Assembly (NCBI RefSeq): GCF_000711695.1
Contig: NW_013546978.1
Location: forward strand, 1-64,000
Origin: Tilletiaria anomala UBC 951
Taxonomy: Eukaryota > Basidiomycota > Exobasidiomycetes > Georgefischeriales > Tilletiariaceae
Length of the DNA: 64,000 bases
Direction of reading: 5' to 3'
A model generated the notes under the pieces. The model was not told the DNA's origin. It made no database searches and saw only the letters and a list, made by a program, of their open reading frames with translations. The position numbers and the translations under genes were made by a program. Shown here piece after piece: positions 21,225 to 33,400 of the stretch. Each line of letters starts with the position of its first letter. Position 1 is the stretch's first letter.

Positions 21225-22769
21225 ACAAAAGCAACGCACATCGAATGCCCTATTCTTGGCTTCACTCGTTTGAAGTTTCGATGATACCCTTTCACGCACC
21301 TCGTTGGGCCAATGGATAATCTGTACACGGAGGAACTGTATCTTATGCTGCACTGTATGTACACAGATGGGTATTCCGTAGGTGGACTGAAATCTGTGTC
21401 AAATCTATTTAAATAATTGTCACATGTAGAGATCTACTTGCGGAGCAGATCAATGTCCCCACCAAGCAGACGTCCGTGCAGGCACCCCTTTCCGTGAATA
21501 TCCGTCGATTCCACTAGCAGCTGCATTTACATGGTAACAACTGCTCAGAAGTGTAACCCGAGCTTCCTTCGCCCTTCGTCCTTCGTCCCTCTTTCTCCTG
21601 TCCTTGTCATCTCCCTCGTCGCCATGATGCCTAATTTGGGTACTCGCATGTGCGCTGCCAAGGCTGCCCCCGACTCTGACGTCCCCACCCCGCTCATGGT
21701 GAGGATAGTTGCCGCTATCGGAAGTATCGGGTGTCACCTGGATGCCGTCGAGGCCACCATCGCAACGACCCGCCCCGGCATCGCTGGTCGCGTGGCTGCT
21801 GCTTCGCTTGCGCCACTTCAGGCTCTCCGCCCCGCTCCCGCCCGTCTCCCTCTGGTGAGGATGCCGATGTCTCTGTCGCTCGGGGCATCAGGCGCGATGC
21901 CCACAAACGTTTGAGTTCAGTGGGACCGGAGGGGCGAGACTGTCACTGTGCCTTGTGCTGTATGGATGCACGCTCTTCAAGCAACCTGCTCGGAATGTCC
22001 GAGATTTCCTTGAATGGAGTGATTTGACGTTCTCCCTTCTGCCCTTTAGTTCTGGAACTCTGGCAACGTGGGCACGCGACACGCCACTCATCCTCTTTTT
22101 CCACAGTCAAGGCTCTAGGGTCTTCGGTTACCCCTTACGACTTACCTCTCCTCAGTCTTCGGGGGACATGGCGGTCACCATCGGATAGTTACCACCGGGT
22201 ACGGTGTTTGGACACCTAACGACGTGACCGCCAGGTGGTTGTTAACGCCGAGCTTGTACATCACGTTCTCTCACTCCACATTCTGCAACATCTCGTCTGA
22301 GGCAGCGAGCCGCGAGACCCCTTCTATGCGTCACAGAGTCACAGGTCCGTTTCTCTCTCGTATGCACTCCCCCGTCTCCACAAACTACAGACATTTCAAA
22401 CCCCGCGAACCGCTCGCAAGAACGCCAGATCTTCTCAATCGTGCTTTCTTCGCTTTCGTAAGCTGAAACTCCTGTGCTGAGTGGGGCGAGATGAGCGCTG
22501 AGTGCTGACCTGCTCAGGCTTGGCGCATGGGCGTGGCTAGGCGTAAGCCAGTACTTCCCTCTTCGCTCGTCCAATTTGTTTTTTCTCAACCCAAAGCCAC
22601 GCAACATGCCCAAGAGAAATGTTGTACAACGAAGGCAGTGGAATCATACATTTCGACTTCATTACTTTTTGATCCTCCGTGCTCACACATATTTGCATAC
22701 GCTTGATACTCTTCCCCAAAGCCAACTGGATTGCTTAATCTCATTTTCTTTTGTTTTCCTTTCTATAGA
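21225..22769. other. Gene-poor region after the zinc-finger gene
   Basis: No convincing gene is seen. An open frame of 127 codons at 21531-21914 has a hydrophobic start region but also two GTGAGGAT splice-like sites and no recognisable domain. A 10-base inverted repeat lies at 22169-22233. The rest is low in coding signal. Confidence 0.4.
22169..22233. repeat. 10-base inverted repeat with 45-base loop
   Basis: TGGCGGTCAC at 22169-22178 and its reverse complement GTGACCGCCA at 22224-22233 could form a hairpin stem. The loop holds a second small hairpin (GGTGT / ACACC). Function unknown. Confidence 0.3.
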
Positions 22770-22774
22770 TTAGC

Positions 22775-23776
22775 TGGTCTGCTCGACGTTCTTTTGTTCG
22801 GTCATCGACCGCCAAGAGGCAGAATAGCGATTTACACAACAACTCATGTTGCCCCCCTGGCGCTGTCGACTGTGACGGCTGTACTGCTTCCAAGATACCT
22901 GGATCTGAAGGTGAGTTTTCTGTTTTCAACCGGCGTATATGGCTAGATAAGTGACTGAGTAAGTTTTTTCTCTCCACAGGGCTTGCGCAAAAGAGCAATC
23001 TGCAGTCGCGGTTTCGTACGAACGTCACCATACTTGCCCGCCACTCTTCTCCTGCTTCCTCCGCAGATCCTCAGTCTGCAGGATCTCCGCCTTTGGTCCA
23101 GTCTGGTTCGCCATTTTCTTTAACCGCCTCTCCATCACAGTCTCCGGCCGTCTTCAACGGCGTATCCGTTCAATCACCTTCCTCTTCCAGGGGACCTGCC
23201 AAGCAGGGTAGTGATCCCGAGTCCTCCCGAAGTACGAAAGGGGGATACCGCTGACAATGACAAAAGCGGCATTGCCAATAGTGGGAACGTCGTTCACCAG
23301 AAGGGGCAAGTCTGCATCGTGAACCTCCGATGTGATGACGGTCCGTGGCACGGAGACGACGGTGAGCAAAATGGCCGAGATCAGGGAAGCTCACAATAAA
23401 ACAACCGAGGCAAGGGAGGAGCTAGAGTCAAATGCAGGGCCAGAGTCAGAGCCAGGCCCAGGGCCAAGAGCGGCAACAAGGAGAACCCAAGCACAAGGGC
23501 CATCAATATCCATCGAGGCGGCAATGATGTCAACGCGTGCGCTCGAGATCAGGGTCACAATACGTATGAAGAAAGCAATTCTTTGAGGAATGACATGTGA
23601 GGATGGATCGAGGAGCAGGTCAACGCGTACAAGGATCCCAAAAACTGGACGCACAACAGGAACAACGGGTACGACTATAAGATTCAAAGCTTCTGCGGAT
23701 GCTCCAGCGACGGCAACGGCGGCGGCAGTGGCAAGTGCGGCGTTGGTGGCGGTGTTATTGGTGGTGATCAGTAGAC
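22775..23776 (+). pseudogene. Eroded remains of a Cys/Ser/Gly-rich, secreted-type protein gene
   Basis: Several neighbouring stretches on the plus strand read like one low-complexity, cysteine-bearing protein. The first (about 22775-22912) has AKR, a possible Kex2-type processing site, then NNSCCPPGAVDCDGCTASK and ends at a GTGAGT splice site; the acceptor is near 22979. The next stretch is Ser/Pro-rich (SPFSLTASPSQSPAVF). Further on are GQVCIVNLRCDDGPWHGDD and, near the end, DPKNWTHNRNNGYDYK followed by FCGCSSDGNGGGSGKCGVGG. The frame is not continuous, so the locus looks broken. No start codon with a clear signal peptide was found. I recognise no family; a secreted effector-like or cell-wall protein is a guess. 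Confidence 0.4.
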
Positions 23777-25437
23777 AGGGAAGAGCCGGATTGTTATGAT
23801 GAGCATCGATGCCCGAGGAGAGGTTGCACGCGTGAAGCCTGGCCGTCAGCTCCTCACGATTCGGTGACTGGCAAGTATGGTTGGATCGGAGCATGTGAAA
23901 CCTCCGCCGTTGGCGGCAAGCCAGCTCCGTACGTGGTTCAGCTAACTCCGTAGCTCCATAGCATATATCTGGCGTACCAGGGTTCAGTGCATCTCATTCT
24001 TGTATGTACTTATAATTTATTCTCTGCGGGCGAACCGAAGTACTTTGCCTGGTTTGCTTTGACTTCAAGCAAGGCAAGGTTTTTGACGCTGCGGACTTGC
24101 CATAGGTTGTCTCACCATCTGTCCACGCCGCAAAAGGATGCAGCTCTCCGAAGATGGTATGGATCACCCAGCGGAGCATTGGAGAGCCCAAGATGGGCAG
24201 CCACTGGGATCAGCGATGGGGAAGCTGCAGGACGTCGAACGTCGAAGCCGCAAGAAGGGAGTTTGAGTCATGCAGACAAGTGAATGATGCGACGTTGGGA
24301 ATTAGGTCCTGCGGCCATATCCACAATGATGTGGCCTGTGACCCGCGTGTTGCCAATTTATTCACTGTTGTTCAGTTATTCGTACATGTTCGTACAGTCA
24401 AAGTTGACAAAGTTGAGGATCTAGTTACAGCCTATCGCCACCCGACATTCAGCGTATCGTTGCGGAGGGTGAGGGACGTGTTTCTGTGACGGCTCATTTG
24501 AACCATAGACATGAATGACGTATATATATATATATTGGACGTTTATACACTTGCTCCCGTAGCCTTTGAGAAGTGCGAGCTTGATAGTTATGGACCACGA
24601 TGATAGAGAGTTGTGATCTCTAAGAAAGCGGACGCTTGTTGGTCGTATCGTTGCCTCAAGGGCTGCAGGCGGTTCAAGTGTCATGTTCTATTGCTCACTC
24701 CGCCCTCACCTGTCCGAACCCAGGTATGAGGGGTCCGTAATGTGGCCAGTCAGACATTCTAACCAATGCGATCGACTCCATGGGCACGAGCGGGGGCAAC
24801 ATACATGACACTCAACCCGCGATGCACATACAAGGGGCAATATTTCGAGTCATTTTCTAGGTCCTCGCCAAGGTCAGCCATCGGCTAGATTTCATGGCCG
24901 TAGACCTTGCCAGTCCCAAGAAACACAAGGCCGAACGCTTTCATCAGCGGAGCGATCTATAAGATCCAAGCAGGCCGGCGACGTATTTGTCGCGCATGAA
25001 AGCTGCATATGGGTTTGAGTAGCCAAGCCTGTGGAGAGGTTGCAGGCAGTCTTCTGCCGCAAGGATGTGAGAATCCTTGACAATCCAGCAGTCTGAGAAG
25101 AGGGCAACCAGCAGATGATTATTAGCACGTTGAGCTAGCTGCCTGGGCCTGTTCTGCGCTGAGAATGCTGGCAAAGCAGATTGCTGGGGTTGAGCTCATC
25201 GGTGAGCACTGGTAAACTGTGTAGCAAGATCAGCGATGTCGGACCGGTGCGGACACCAGCCTCCCAAGAGTGTGATCAGATCCATCTACGCCGGATTGAC
25301 CCGATTCAATTCTGTCAGACTGCACACAGAGCTCCGTGACCCGCCCAGACTGACAAAAAAATCCCGTTTCAAACAGTGGTCTGCCGAAGGACAGAAACGT
25401 GCACGTGACCTGCCTTCAGCGTCTCTCTCTCCCCTCT
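23777..25437. other. Gene-poor region before syf2
   Basis: No gene recognised. It holds a (TA)7 microsatellite at 24521-24535. A CACGTGAC E-box-like site sits at 25402-25409, close to segment B. Confidence 0.45.
24521..24535. repeat. (TA)n microsatellite
   Basis: Fifteen bases of uninterrupted TA repeat in the gene-poor island. Confidence 0.9.
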
Positions 25438-25577
25438 TATCACTCATGGTGGACTGTGGTAGATGGATCAGTATGCTGCTCAGACGTTTATGAAGCTATC
25501 CATTATCCCTGCCTTCGTACAGTGTCTCTGCACCTTTGGGGATTGGTGTGCTCAGACCGCCGACGCTCGCAACAATA
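25438..25577 (+). other. Segment B: diverged copy of segment A, upstream of syf2
   Basis: About 140 bases align with 13476-13616, with the identical 14-base run GATTGGTGTGCT plus flanks, CGC..GCTCGCAACA versus CGC..TGTCGCAACA, and the order of blocks kept. In the shared frame it encodes QYAAQT, IIPAFVQCLC and GDWCA. The frame is not open over the whole block. It lies about 260 bases before the syf2 start codon. CACGTGAC precedes both copies (36 bases before here, 80 bases before segment A). Confidence 0.45.
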
Positions 25578-25834
25578 TTAGCTGAACATCGACCATCGTC
25601 TTCTCTCTGTTGGACTGCTCGGCACAGCACATAATCTCGAGCTGCCTCCATTGAGTCGTTGGAGACTTGGATACTGGTGTACACGTGTCCTTGGAGGCTC
25701 TCCAGCCAAGGCCCACGCCTCCATACTTGGGCTTCTGATCGCATTTCGTCGAACACAACAAAAACTACACCCCGTTGGACGACTGATTTATCACCGCGCG
25801 CTTTGAATTCGTTACGCCAGCCATCCAACGCGCG

Positions 25835-27061
25835 ATGCCTCCCAGGAAGCAAACGAAAAGGTCGACTGCGGACCCGATGGCCTCCGCAGAGCCCGTTGCC
25901 AGCGTGAACGGCGAAAGTAGAGGCAAAGGAAAAGGCAAGGCACGTGAAGAGGACGTAAAAAAAGGCAAAGTCATTGACACTGCGCAGGGTGAAGAAGCGT
26001 TTGCTTCGTTGAGCGCTACACCGACCGATCAAGAGGATGGCAGCTCGGATGCTGCAAATGTTGCTGCAACTCCTAAATTGACAATGGCAGAGCGGATGGC
26101 GAAAATGAAGCAATTACAAGGAAAGATGGTAAGTTGTCGCCTCGTCCGCTCTCATTCTGCTGTAGTGTCCCAGTGTAGAGCCTGACATAATTTTCCGCGC
26201 CTTGCAGGCCGCTACGAGTCGGGCAAACCGAAAAGACTTAGTTACAGAGCAAAAGAAAGCCAAAGAGCCAGTCTTCAAAAAGGACACCACCAACTCTCGC
26301 AAGCTCGCCAAGGCCGAGCGGATGCTGGATGAGCGAGATGAGATGGAACGGGGCGAGGACATCGATCGAAATCGCAACTGGCAGTACAGCATAGAGGACA
26401 GTGAGAGGTGGGAAAACAAGCTGGAGCAGAAGGAGGAGATGCGCGACAAAGGAGCCGTTGGTGAGTTGTGGCATTGGATTGATTGCCCCATCCAATGCTG
26501 CATTGGACCTGCGGGTGAAGTCAGCTGAGCATAGACGCATCCCAGACTTTGAGACTGCCGCCGAGCGAAGCTACAATCGCAAGATCCGAGAACTCAAGCC
26601 GAATGTCAAAGCCTATCAAGCAACTCGCGACGAGCCTCTCGTCGGCGCAGCAGATGCGGGGCCATCCTCAGCCTCTTCATCCCTCATCCGCAGACAAGAG
26701 GAGGCGGGGGATCAGCTCATTTCACGATCAGACTTGGATTCCGCGTATGCGCACCTCTCCTACGGCGACCATAAGCCAAGCGACGCCGATGTCGATCGGC
26801 TTGTCACACATCTCAATTTGGAGTGAGTCACGCTGGCGGCTCGGACGAAAACTTTTGCTGACAGTGTCCCACGTCTTTAAATCCACTCCTTACAGGAAAG
26901 CACAAAGACAGAAGAGGGGCCGTTCTCGAGAAGAAGACCCTGATGGCGAGGTCACGTACATCAATGATTACAACAAGCGCTTTAACGAGAAGGTCAAGCG
27001 CTTCTACGATAAGTACACAACAGAGATCCGAGAGAACTTCGAGCGAGGCACCGCGCTATGA
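25835..27061 (+). CDS. syf2: Pre-mRNA splicing factor Syf2
   Basis: Syf2 is a component of the Prp19-associated (NTC) part of the active spliceosome, in contact with the U2/U6 core. Exons 25835-26128, 26208-26460, 26546-26822 and 26896-27061 give 329 residues. The N-terminal 85 residues are low complexity (Lys, Ala, Ser). The Syf2 domain then covers the rest: MAERMAKMKQLQGKM, RKLAKAERMLDERDEMERGED, RNWQYSIEDSERWENKLE, FETAAERSYNRKIRELKPN, Y...ATRDE, and the end INDYNKRFNEKVKRFYDKYT. Human SYF2 (243 residues) lacks the long head and the Ser/Ala insert near residues 205-225. Start chosen at MPPRKQTKRS, the first ATG of the frame. Confidence 0.95.
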
Positions 27062-27200
27062 AATGCTCGGCGGCAATGCCGTGCAGCGGCCACTTCGCCC
27101 TTGTATTTGTACACGACTTTGCCTAAGCGTACAAAACTGCTACATTCTACAATACAGAGAAGCGTGCACAACAGACATGTAGCACCGTAGTGTTCATTCA

Positions 27201-29710
27201 TCACCCATACGTAGTCCGGTCCCGTAAGCGGGCGCGCTTCAGCCCTCCTCGCCACATCCATGAATCTGAAGCATTCTGTGAGCTGCCTTGTGCATCCTCC
27301 TGACCATCCGATGCTGCATCCGATACTGCATCCGATACTGCATCGTCCTGTAGTGCAGCAGGAGCTTCGTCAGGTTCCTGATCGACCCAATCATCCGCGG
27401 TGTCATCTGCTGTATCGCGATTGACATCGTCGTCATCGGAAGTCTGCTGTCGCTGCTGCTGCCGCTGATGCTGTCTTTGCGTGTGCTTCTGTCGTGCGGC
27501 AGGCGCAGACCCCAATGGTATGCCGATGTTAAGTCTGGAGGACGAACCTCCAGTCTGGTCCGTCTCGCGGAGTGCCATGGGCAATGTGAGGCGTAGGTAC
27601 GGTTGCGATGAAGAGTCGGCGAACCGAGTACGGCCGGGAAACGAGACCGGCCGCCCCCCGCCTGCAGCATTTCCTCCGGTAGTCGAAGTCGGACGCGAAG
27701 AAGCGAGGTACTCGACGTGCTCGGAGCTATGTCCTTCGATCATCATCATCGTGCGCAGTCCCGGATTGGCGGCACTCTGGCGCGCCTGGTTGCTCCGGTG
27801 CAGCACCTGATCGCGAAGCGCAGTCTGTTGCGTCGCGGCTCGGCGCGCCGCAGCGACATGCGCGATGCGCAGACGCTGGAAGCGCTGCCGGATAAATGCC
27901 GGCTGGTGCGCCGCGAGCGTCTGCAGCATGCGCCCGAACGGGCCTGGTGGCGCGGACGACTCAGCTGTCGGATCCGATTCGCCGCTGCCTCCGCCACTCG
28001 TTTGTGTGTCTTCGCCTGGCGCAATGGAGATCCCTGCCAGCTCGGCATCATCTTCGACACGCTGCACCTCTCTATTTTCCTCCTGATCCTCCTCATCGTG
28101 CTCACCATCGTGCGCTTCGACGGCGGTCAACTCTCCATCCGTCTCGTGCTGTGCTGCGGGCGGCCGCCGCCTTCGCAGATGGCCTTTGATGGTAGCCGCC
28201 AGTCCGTTGCCGCCTGCTTCTCCAACACCCGGGATGGCGTCGCGCAGTCTGCGAATGCCGACGAAGCCGCTGTCCGTATCGACCTTCTCCGCCCCATTCG
28301 CAGTGGCAGCCCTCTCCGCAACGACCGAGGCAAATGCCGCGCGTTCTTTGTCCTCCCTGCGCCGTTTGCGCTCGAGACGCTTGCGCCGCTTACGCCGCTT
28401 AGCCGCCCGCAGCTCGCGGTCCTCGACCTCGCCGATGCCCATGCCGCTGCCGACCCACCACCAGAAGCCGAGCCAGCTCTGCCAGACGGTGAGTGTCCAA
28501 CCGATATCTTGCAGCCACCAAAGGCGGTCGTATGCGATCTCGACGAAGCTGATGACTGTGTTGAGGAACGCGAGACCGACGGCGCCGCCGCCAAAGGCGG
28601 CCGTCCCGCCGTCCGTGCGCCAAGCTCTTCGGCGGTTGACAAGCAGACCCCAGATGAGCAGAGCGCAAAAATAGAGCAGTGTCAAGGTGGAATTGCAAAT
28701 GTTGCGGATTGCGTCGCCCAGATCAGTCGTCTTGTAGTCCGAATCGGGTGAGAGGGATGTGAAAAGCATGCCTGCCGACGCGAGCGCGAGTGGACCCAGC
28801 ATCCAAAAGATGAGCCGCTTTTCCAAGGAAGAAGGAAAGAGGAGCGTTAAGAATTGGATGTGCGTAAGCTGCAATGAGAGACAGGGGTAGCGGGTGTGAG
28901 CACTTCTAAAGGAAGGCTAGGAAGACAGAGCAATGTCGCTCACGTGTGCTAGAAAGGTGGTCATGGCCAGCATCAGCAGGTAAAATACGTCCTGCACAAT
29001 GGTCCATGAATGATCCGGCGGTGGCAGTTGCACTCCAACGTAGGGAAACATGTAAGGATACCTGTGGCTCTTCCGCTTGAGCTCCTTGAGGATGACTGCC
29101 GTTTCAGAGATCAGGCTGGCCAAGAGCAGCGTCGTGCTTCCAGCCTGCAGCAGGAAATTCTGCTTGCTGAGCGGGAAGTGGTAGCGTGTGGTGAAGCTAA
29201 GATGAACCGCAAGGACGATCATCAATGATAGGTTCATCCCATTAATGAAAATCTGCGCCGGCATGCTGAAAGCAAAGGATGGGATCAAGGCTAGCAAGGG
29301 GTCGTGGGGCTCGCCGATAAAGGTAGGCGATGGCTGGCCGGCGATATCAGACGCAGAGCTGCAACAGCAAAGGGACAGAGGTGGGTAGAGTGGTATCACT
29401 ATGTAAGCACCCAAGGGTACAGCTTGAGTAGACGCTGCGGGACTCACGTGGGAAGTAGTGTGTCAACGCGGTTTGTGGGACCACTGGAATCATCAGGATC
29501 CTCTGCAAGTTGTCGTCGGACCTTTGCACCGTCCCAGAGTGGGTCCGGGGTTGCCTCTGACATTGCTGGCATTCTTGCCAGCGAAGCAGCACCCGACTGT
29601 ACGGCTGCTGGGCCAAAAGCTTGGCCAACAGCAGCGGCCGCGACGCCGACGATAGCAGTAAATGCTGCGCATGCAAGTGGCACTGCAACGCCAAGCGGCG
29701 TGAGCGACAT
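27201..29710 (-). CDS. Multi-pass membrane protein with long Arg- and acid-rich tail, unrecognised
   Basis: Exons 29710-29448, 29358-28944 and 28868-27201 give about 781 residues with matching phases. Hydrophobic segments, in order: VPLACAAFTAIVGVAAAAVG, the pair IPSFAFSMPAQIFI and LSLMIVLAVHLSF, AGSTTLLLASLISETAVIL, VFYLLMLAMTTFLAHV, GPLALASAGMLFTSL, LTLLYFCALLIWGLLV, AVGLAFLNTVISFVEIAY and WTLTVWQSWLGFWWWVG. This suggests seven to nine helices in the first 400 residues. After it comes a strongly basic stretch (AKRRKRRKRLERKRRRED) and a disordered tail rich in Gln, Asp, Ala and Ser. I recognise no family; the plan recalls fungal seven-helix membrane proteins, but no signature was seen. The basic stretch after the last helix argues for a cytosolic tail. 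Confidence 0.8.
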
Positions 29711-30422
29711 GTTTGCTGTGACAACGCGGAGTCACCCTTAGGTGGCAAGCACGGAGGCTCCACAGCTGTCCGGCTAGCCCGACTGAGTCTTCTGGTTGCC
29801 CTTACGAGAGGGATGTTGTATGAGAAGTGGGTACGGAGCTATGATGCAATCAAGACGTGGAGGCAAACGTGGTGCTAGCGTGCACGGTGGAAGAGGAAGA
29901 GGCGCAAATATGCGATGGCGACGACGACATGACGGCTGGGAGGATCGCTCAAACTGCTCTCTCCCTTGCGCCGCAGGTCTTCTCGACGAAGGTTAAACGG
30001 GCAGGCCGAGCCGCTGGATGATTGTGCTGTCTTGGAAAGATGGAATCGCCTCATACGCAACAATAACAAGAGACAATCAGTAGAGCCTTCACGAGTCGAG
30101 AGCCACAAAAGACTATAACCTCTTCGCCCACACTTGAGAGATGTTGGACGCCCGCTGGTGGACGCTTGTCGAAGCCTGAGAACAAAATAGGGTTGCTTCA
30201 CTCGCCGGAGCTCATTCATTGTGCACACCCAAAACTCTCTTTGCCTCGTTCTTTCCCACCTGAGGGGCTGGAGCAACAGCCAGCAGCATGCAAGACACTC
30301 CCTGATACACACAGCAAGATTGACGCCCGACAGCCGGTTGGCGCGCCTCAGCGGTGACAAGAGTCTTCAGCTGACACGATTGTTTCCGTTATTATACATG
30401 CGAAGAGGGAAGAAGGAAATGC
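29711..30422. other. Intergenic region between cdc25 and membrane protein gene
   Basis: About 700 bases contain the 3' end of cdc25 and the promoter of the membrane protein gene, both minus strand. No gene is seen. Confidence 0.45.
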
Positions 30423-33400
30423 TCAAAAACGTCCGAGGATGATATTGCCTGTCGTACCTGCTCGTTCCATCGGCCGCCGCGGTCCAGGGGTGCGATGATG
30501 AAGCGGCGCGTGAGCGGTTGATGTTGATAGTGATGCCGCGGCTGCTATATTCATCGTCGCGCCCATGCTGCTGACAGATGTCGGCGCCGTGCAATCTCCA
30601 CCATCAGCGGATGCAGCAGGATCGAGACCAGGCGCCAATATTGGTCTTCGTTTACCGGCAGTGGCGCATGGACTATCGCCGAAGCCGCTGGTATCGAACG
30701 AAGACTCATCGCTGCTGCTCAATACGCTAGCATCTGCTGCGGTGACCGTCAGGTGTTGCTGGGCTTGCAGCTGCCGCTGGGACGAGCCGCCAGGTAGCGG
30801 TGCTCCGAGTCGAAGGCTGGTGCGCGCTTGCGAAAGGTGTCTGCCAGCTGCAAACGACTTGGGCTCTCCAGCATGCCGTCCATCGAGTGGACTCTCAGCT
30901 ACCTCGTGCATGATTGGCATCATCGGAACTGGCCTTGCGGCTGCGGCTGCACCATTCAACATCGCCAGGGGCGATCCGCTAGCCCCGTCACCCGCACCCG
31001 CGTTCGCTTCGCCATAGGTGAAGCTGCGATGCCTGGTAAACTGCTTGCGGAAACCATTGAGTTCGATCGACCTGCGCTCCTGGTGCGCTGGGTCGTCCAT
31101 GCGCACGTAGGCCGAAGGATTGCAAACATGCGGGAACGCCTGGAAGAAGGCGCAGTAACCGCCTTGCAGCACGTACAGCTCGGGGAAGTGGCAATTTGGG
31201 TAATCATGCGCCACACCGCGGTCGGCCTGACGTAGGGCCAGAGCCATCGACGGTGCGCGTTTGCAGCTGAACTCGCAATGGAAAACAAGCAGGTGCTTGC
31301 GCACGTTGCCCGATGCGTCCGGTCTGCCGCTCTGCGAGCGCAGCGGTACGTTGTCGTATGCATGCATGCCGGCACCAGGCGTCAGGAAGTGATGCTTGAC
31401 GGCATCGACACTGCCGAGGTTGATGGCACCCTCGATCTTCCCTCCCTGGTGCTCGTACCCAAAACGGCAATCGACGATCGTGTAGCCTTTGATCTGATCA
31501 TCGTACCTGCCCGCCATCAAGTCCACCAACGTGTCCGACTTGATGCGCACCAGACCATCTTCCTTGACCGTGAAACAAGGCAGGACCTTGCCCTCTTTCT
31601 CCGACGCCCCAAAGCCAGGCATGAATTCGCCCCCGTGAGTCGGAAGAGCGGCAGCAGATGAGCATTGCAGTACTTTCTCCTCTCGTCGGGAATTCGTCCG
31701 TCGGACTCCCTGGCCGTAGCCGAGGGGAGAACTGTCGTCCTTGCTGGGCGTCCTCAGCATGCTTGGTCGGAAGCGCTGCTTGGCCTCTGCTGCAGGCATT
31801 GGCGAGCCATTCGCATTGAAATCGTCCGGGTAGCCTCCGATACCAGTCATACTGTTTGACGGTGACACGAACTCAAAGCTGCTTCGTCGCCGCAACATGC
31901 TGCTCATTCCTGTGTCCTCCCTTGGCCCTGCTGAATCATCCGAGACTTGCATATCTGTGCCTTGAGAAAGTAGGTGAAACCTCTGCTGTGGCCCCGGCTT
32001 GGCCGTCTGAGGAATCTCGTGGTCAGGTTTCTGTTGATAGAAAGGTCCCTTGGTAGTCACTAAAGGGTCGAGCGCTGTCTGGCATCGTCTGGAGTCCGCG
32101 AAAGCGTTCATATTGGTCGGAAGCAGACGCAAATGTGGCGGTCGTCTGCTACTCGCACTCGACGCCGCGGGAGATAGCTTCGGTGCGCTTCTATTGCCTT
32201 GCATGCATTCCAGCAGCGAAGGCCTCGACGTGTGGGTCTTCATTGTACGCGGTCCAGCTTGAAGCTTCCAGACGTTTTCCTGCGCCGTCTGCGCGGCAAA
32301 CATGTCAGCTCCAAAGATGGCATCCTGAGGCTGTGTTCCGCTTGCAAAGCCGAACGTCGGAGCTCGGGCCGTGGACGGACTCGCACTTTGTCCGCTCTCA
32401 AAGCTGACCTCCGCATCGCTCTCGCTGTGCACCCTCAAGCGGCGCTGCTGAGAGGCTGAAGCGTTGAGTTGGGCAATCTCATGCGAAGGCGGCAACTGAT
32501 CTGGTGATTGCGGGTCGTAGAAAAAGTCACCCAATCCTGCCGTTTCAAGCACAGAATCTGCAGCGGTTGGTGGCGCAGTCCAGCCGATGGAGCGGTCAGC
32601 CGTGGAATCAGTTGACGCGTCAAAGATGTCTTTTTCCGCGGTCTTTCCTAGTGAATCGGCAATGCAGGAGTCCAGGTTCATTGGTTGAACGGAGGCAAAA
32701 TTGTTGAAATGACGTTGATTTGCCGACCGGCTCTTGATGAAGTTGCTGCCCTTGGCAGCCGATGTTCGTGGCCGCGTGTCATTGATGACTTGCGCAAGAG
32801 GAGCACTAGCAAATGAGCCTTGCCCCTCGCCCTTGATCCTGCTTGTCGGGATGGATGCCGGTACTGTAGCGTTTTTCTTGAACCCAGGACGAGGCCTGAT
32901 CATCACGAGAGCAAGAAAGAGGCCATCAGCACCATTTCGCTTGATCCACTCTCGCACGTTCTAGTCTTGACTACTTACCTCAATGATGCGGCTGCAACAA
33001 CTGAGCCACTGGCGTCGCCAAAGGCGCTATGGATGCTGGGTCGTTTCAATAGGCCAGCTCTCGCCCCTGAAGCAGTACCAGGGCCAGTTTGCGCCTGTGC
33101 TCGCAGCTGAGACTGAGATAGAGCCTGCGAGCGACCTGCACCTAGGGGCAACGTCGACGGGCGACGCTTGCTCGGAGGCTGTTGCTCCGGGCTGGAAAGC
33201 GGGCTACCAGCGCCGGCAAGATTGGGGGACTTGTGGAAATTCCTCGGATGCTTCAGAGCGCCGCCGAGTGCTGGGCCCACTGTGGCTGCCCGGGTAAATA
33301 GTCGGCGAGGCCCGGGCTGGGCTGGGATGGGTGGTATCGAGAACGCATTAGATGGCACTGGCGGTGGAGGCATACTTGTACTTGCTGCTGCTGCTGCTGC

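Noticed and set aside
27717-28751. 344-codon open frame on the plus strand
   Set aside because: Lies antisense to the third exon of the membrane protein; no domain.
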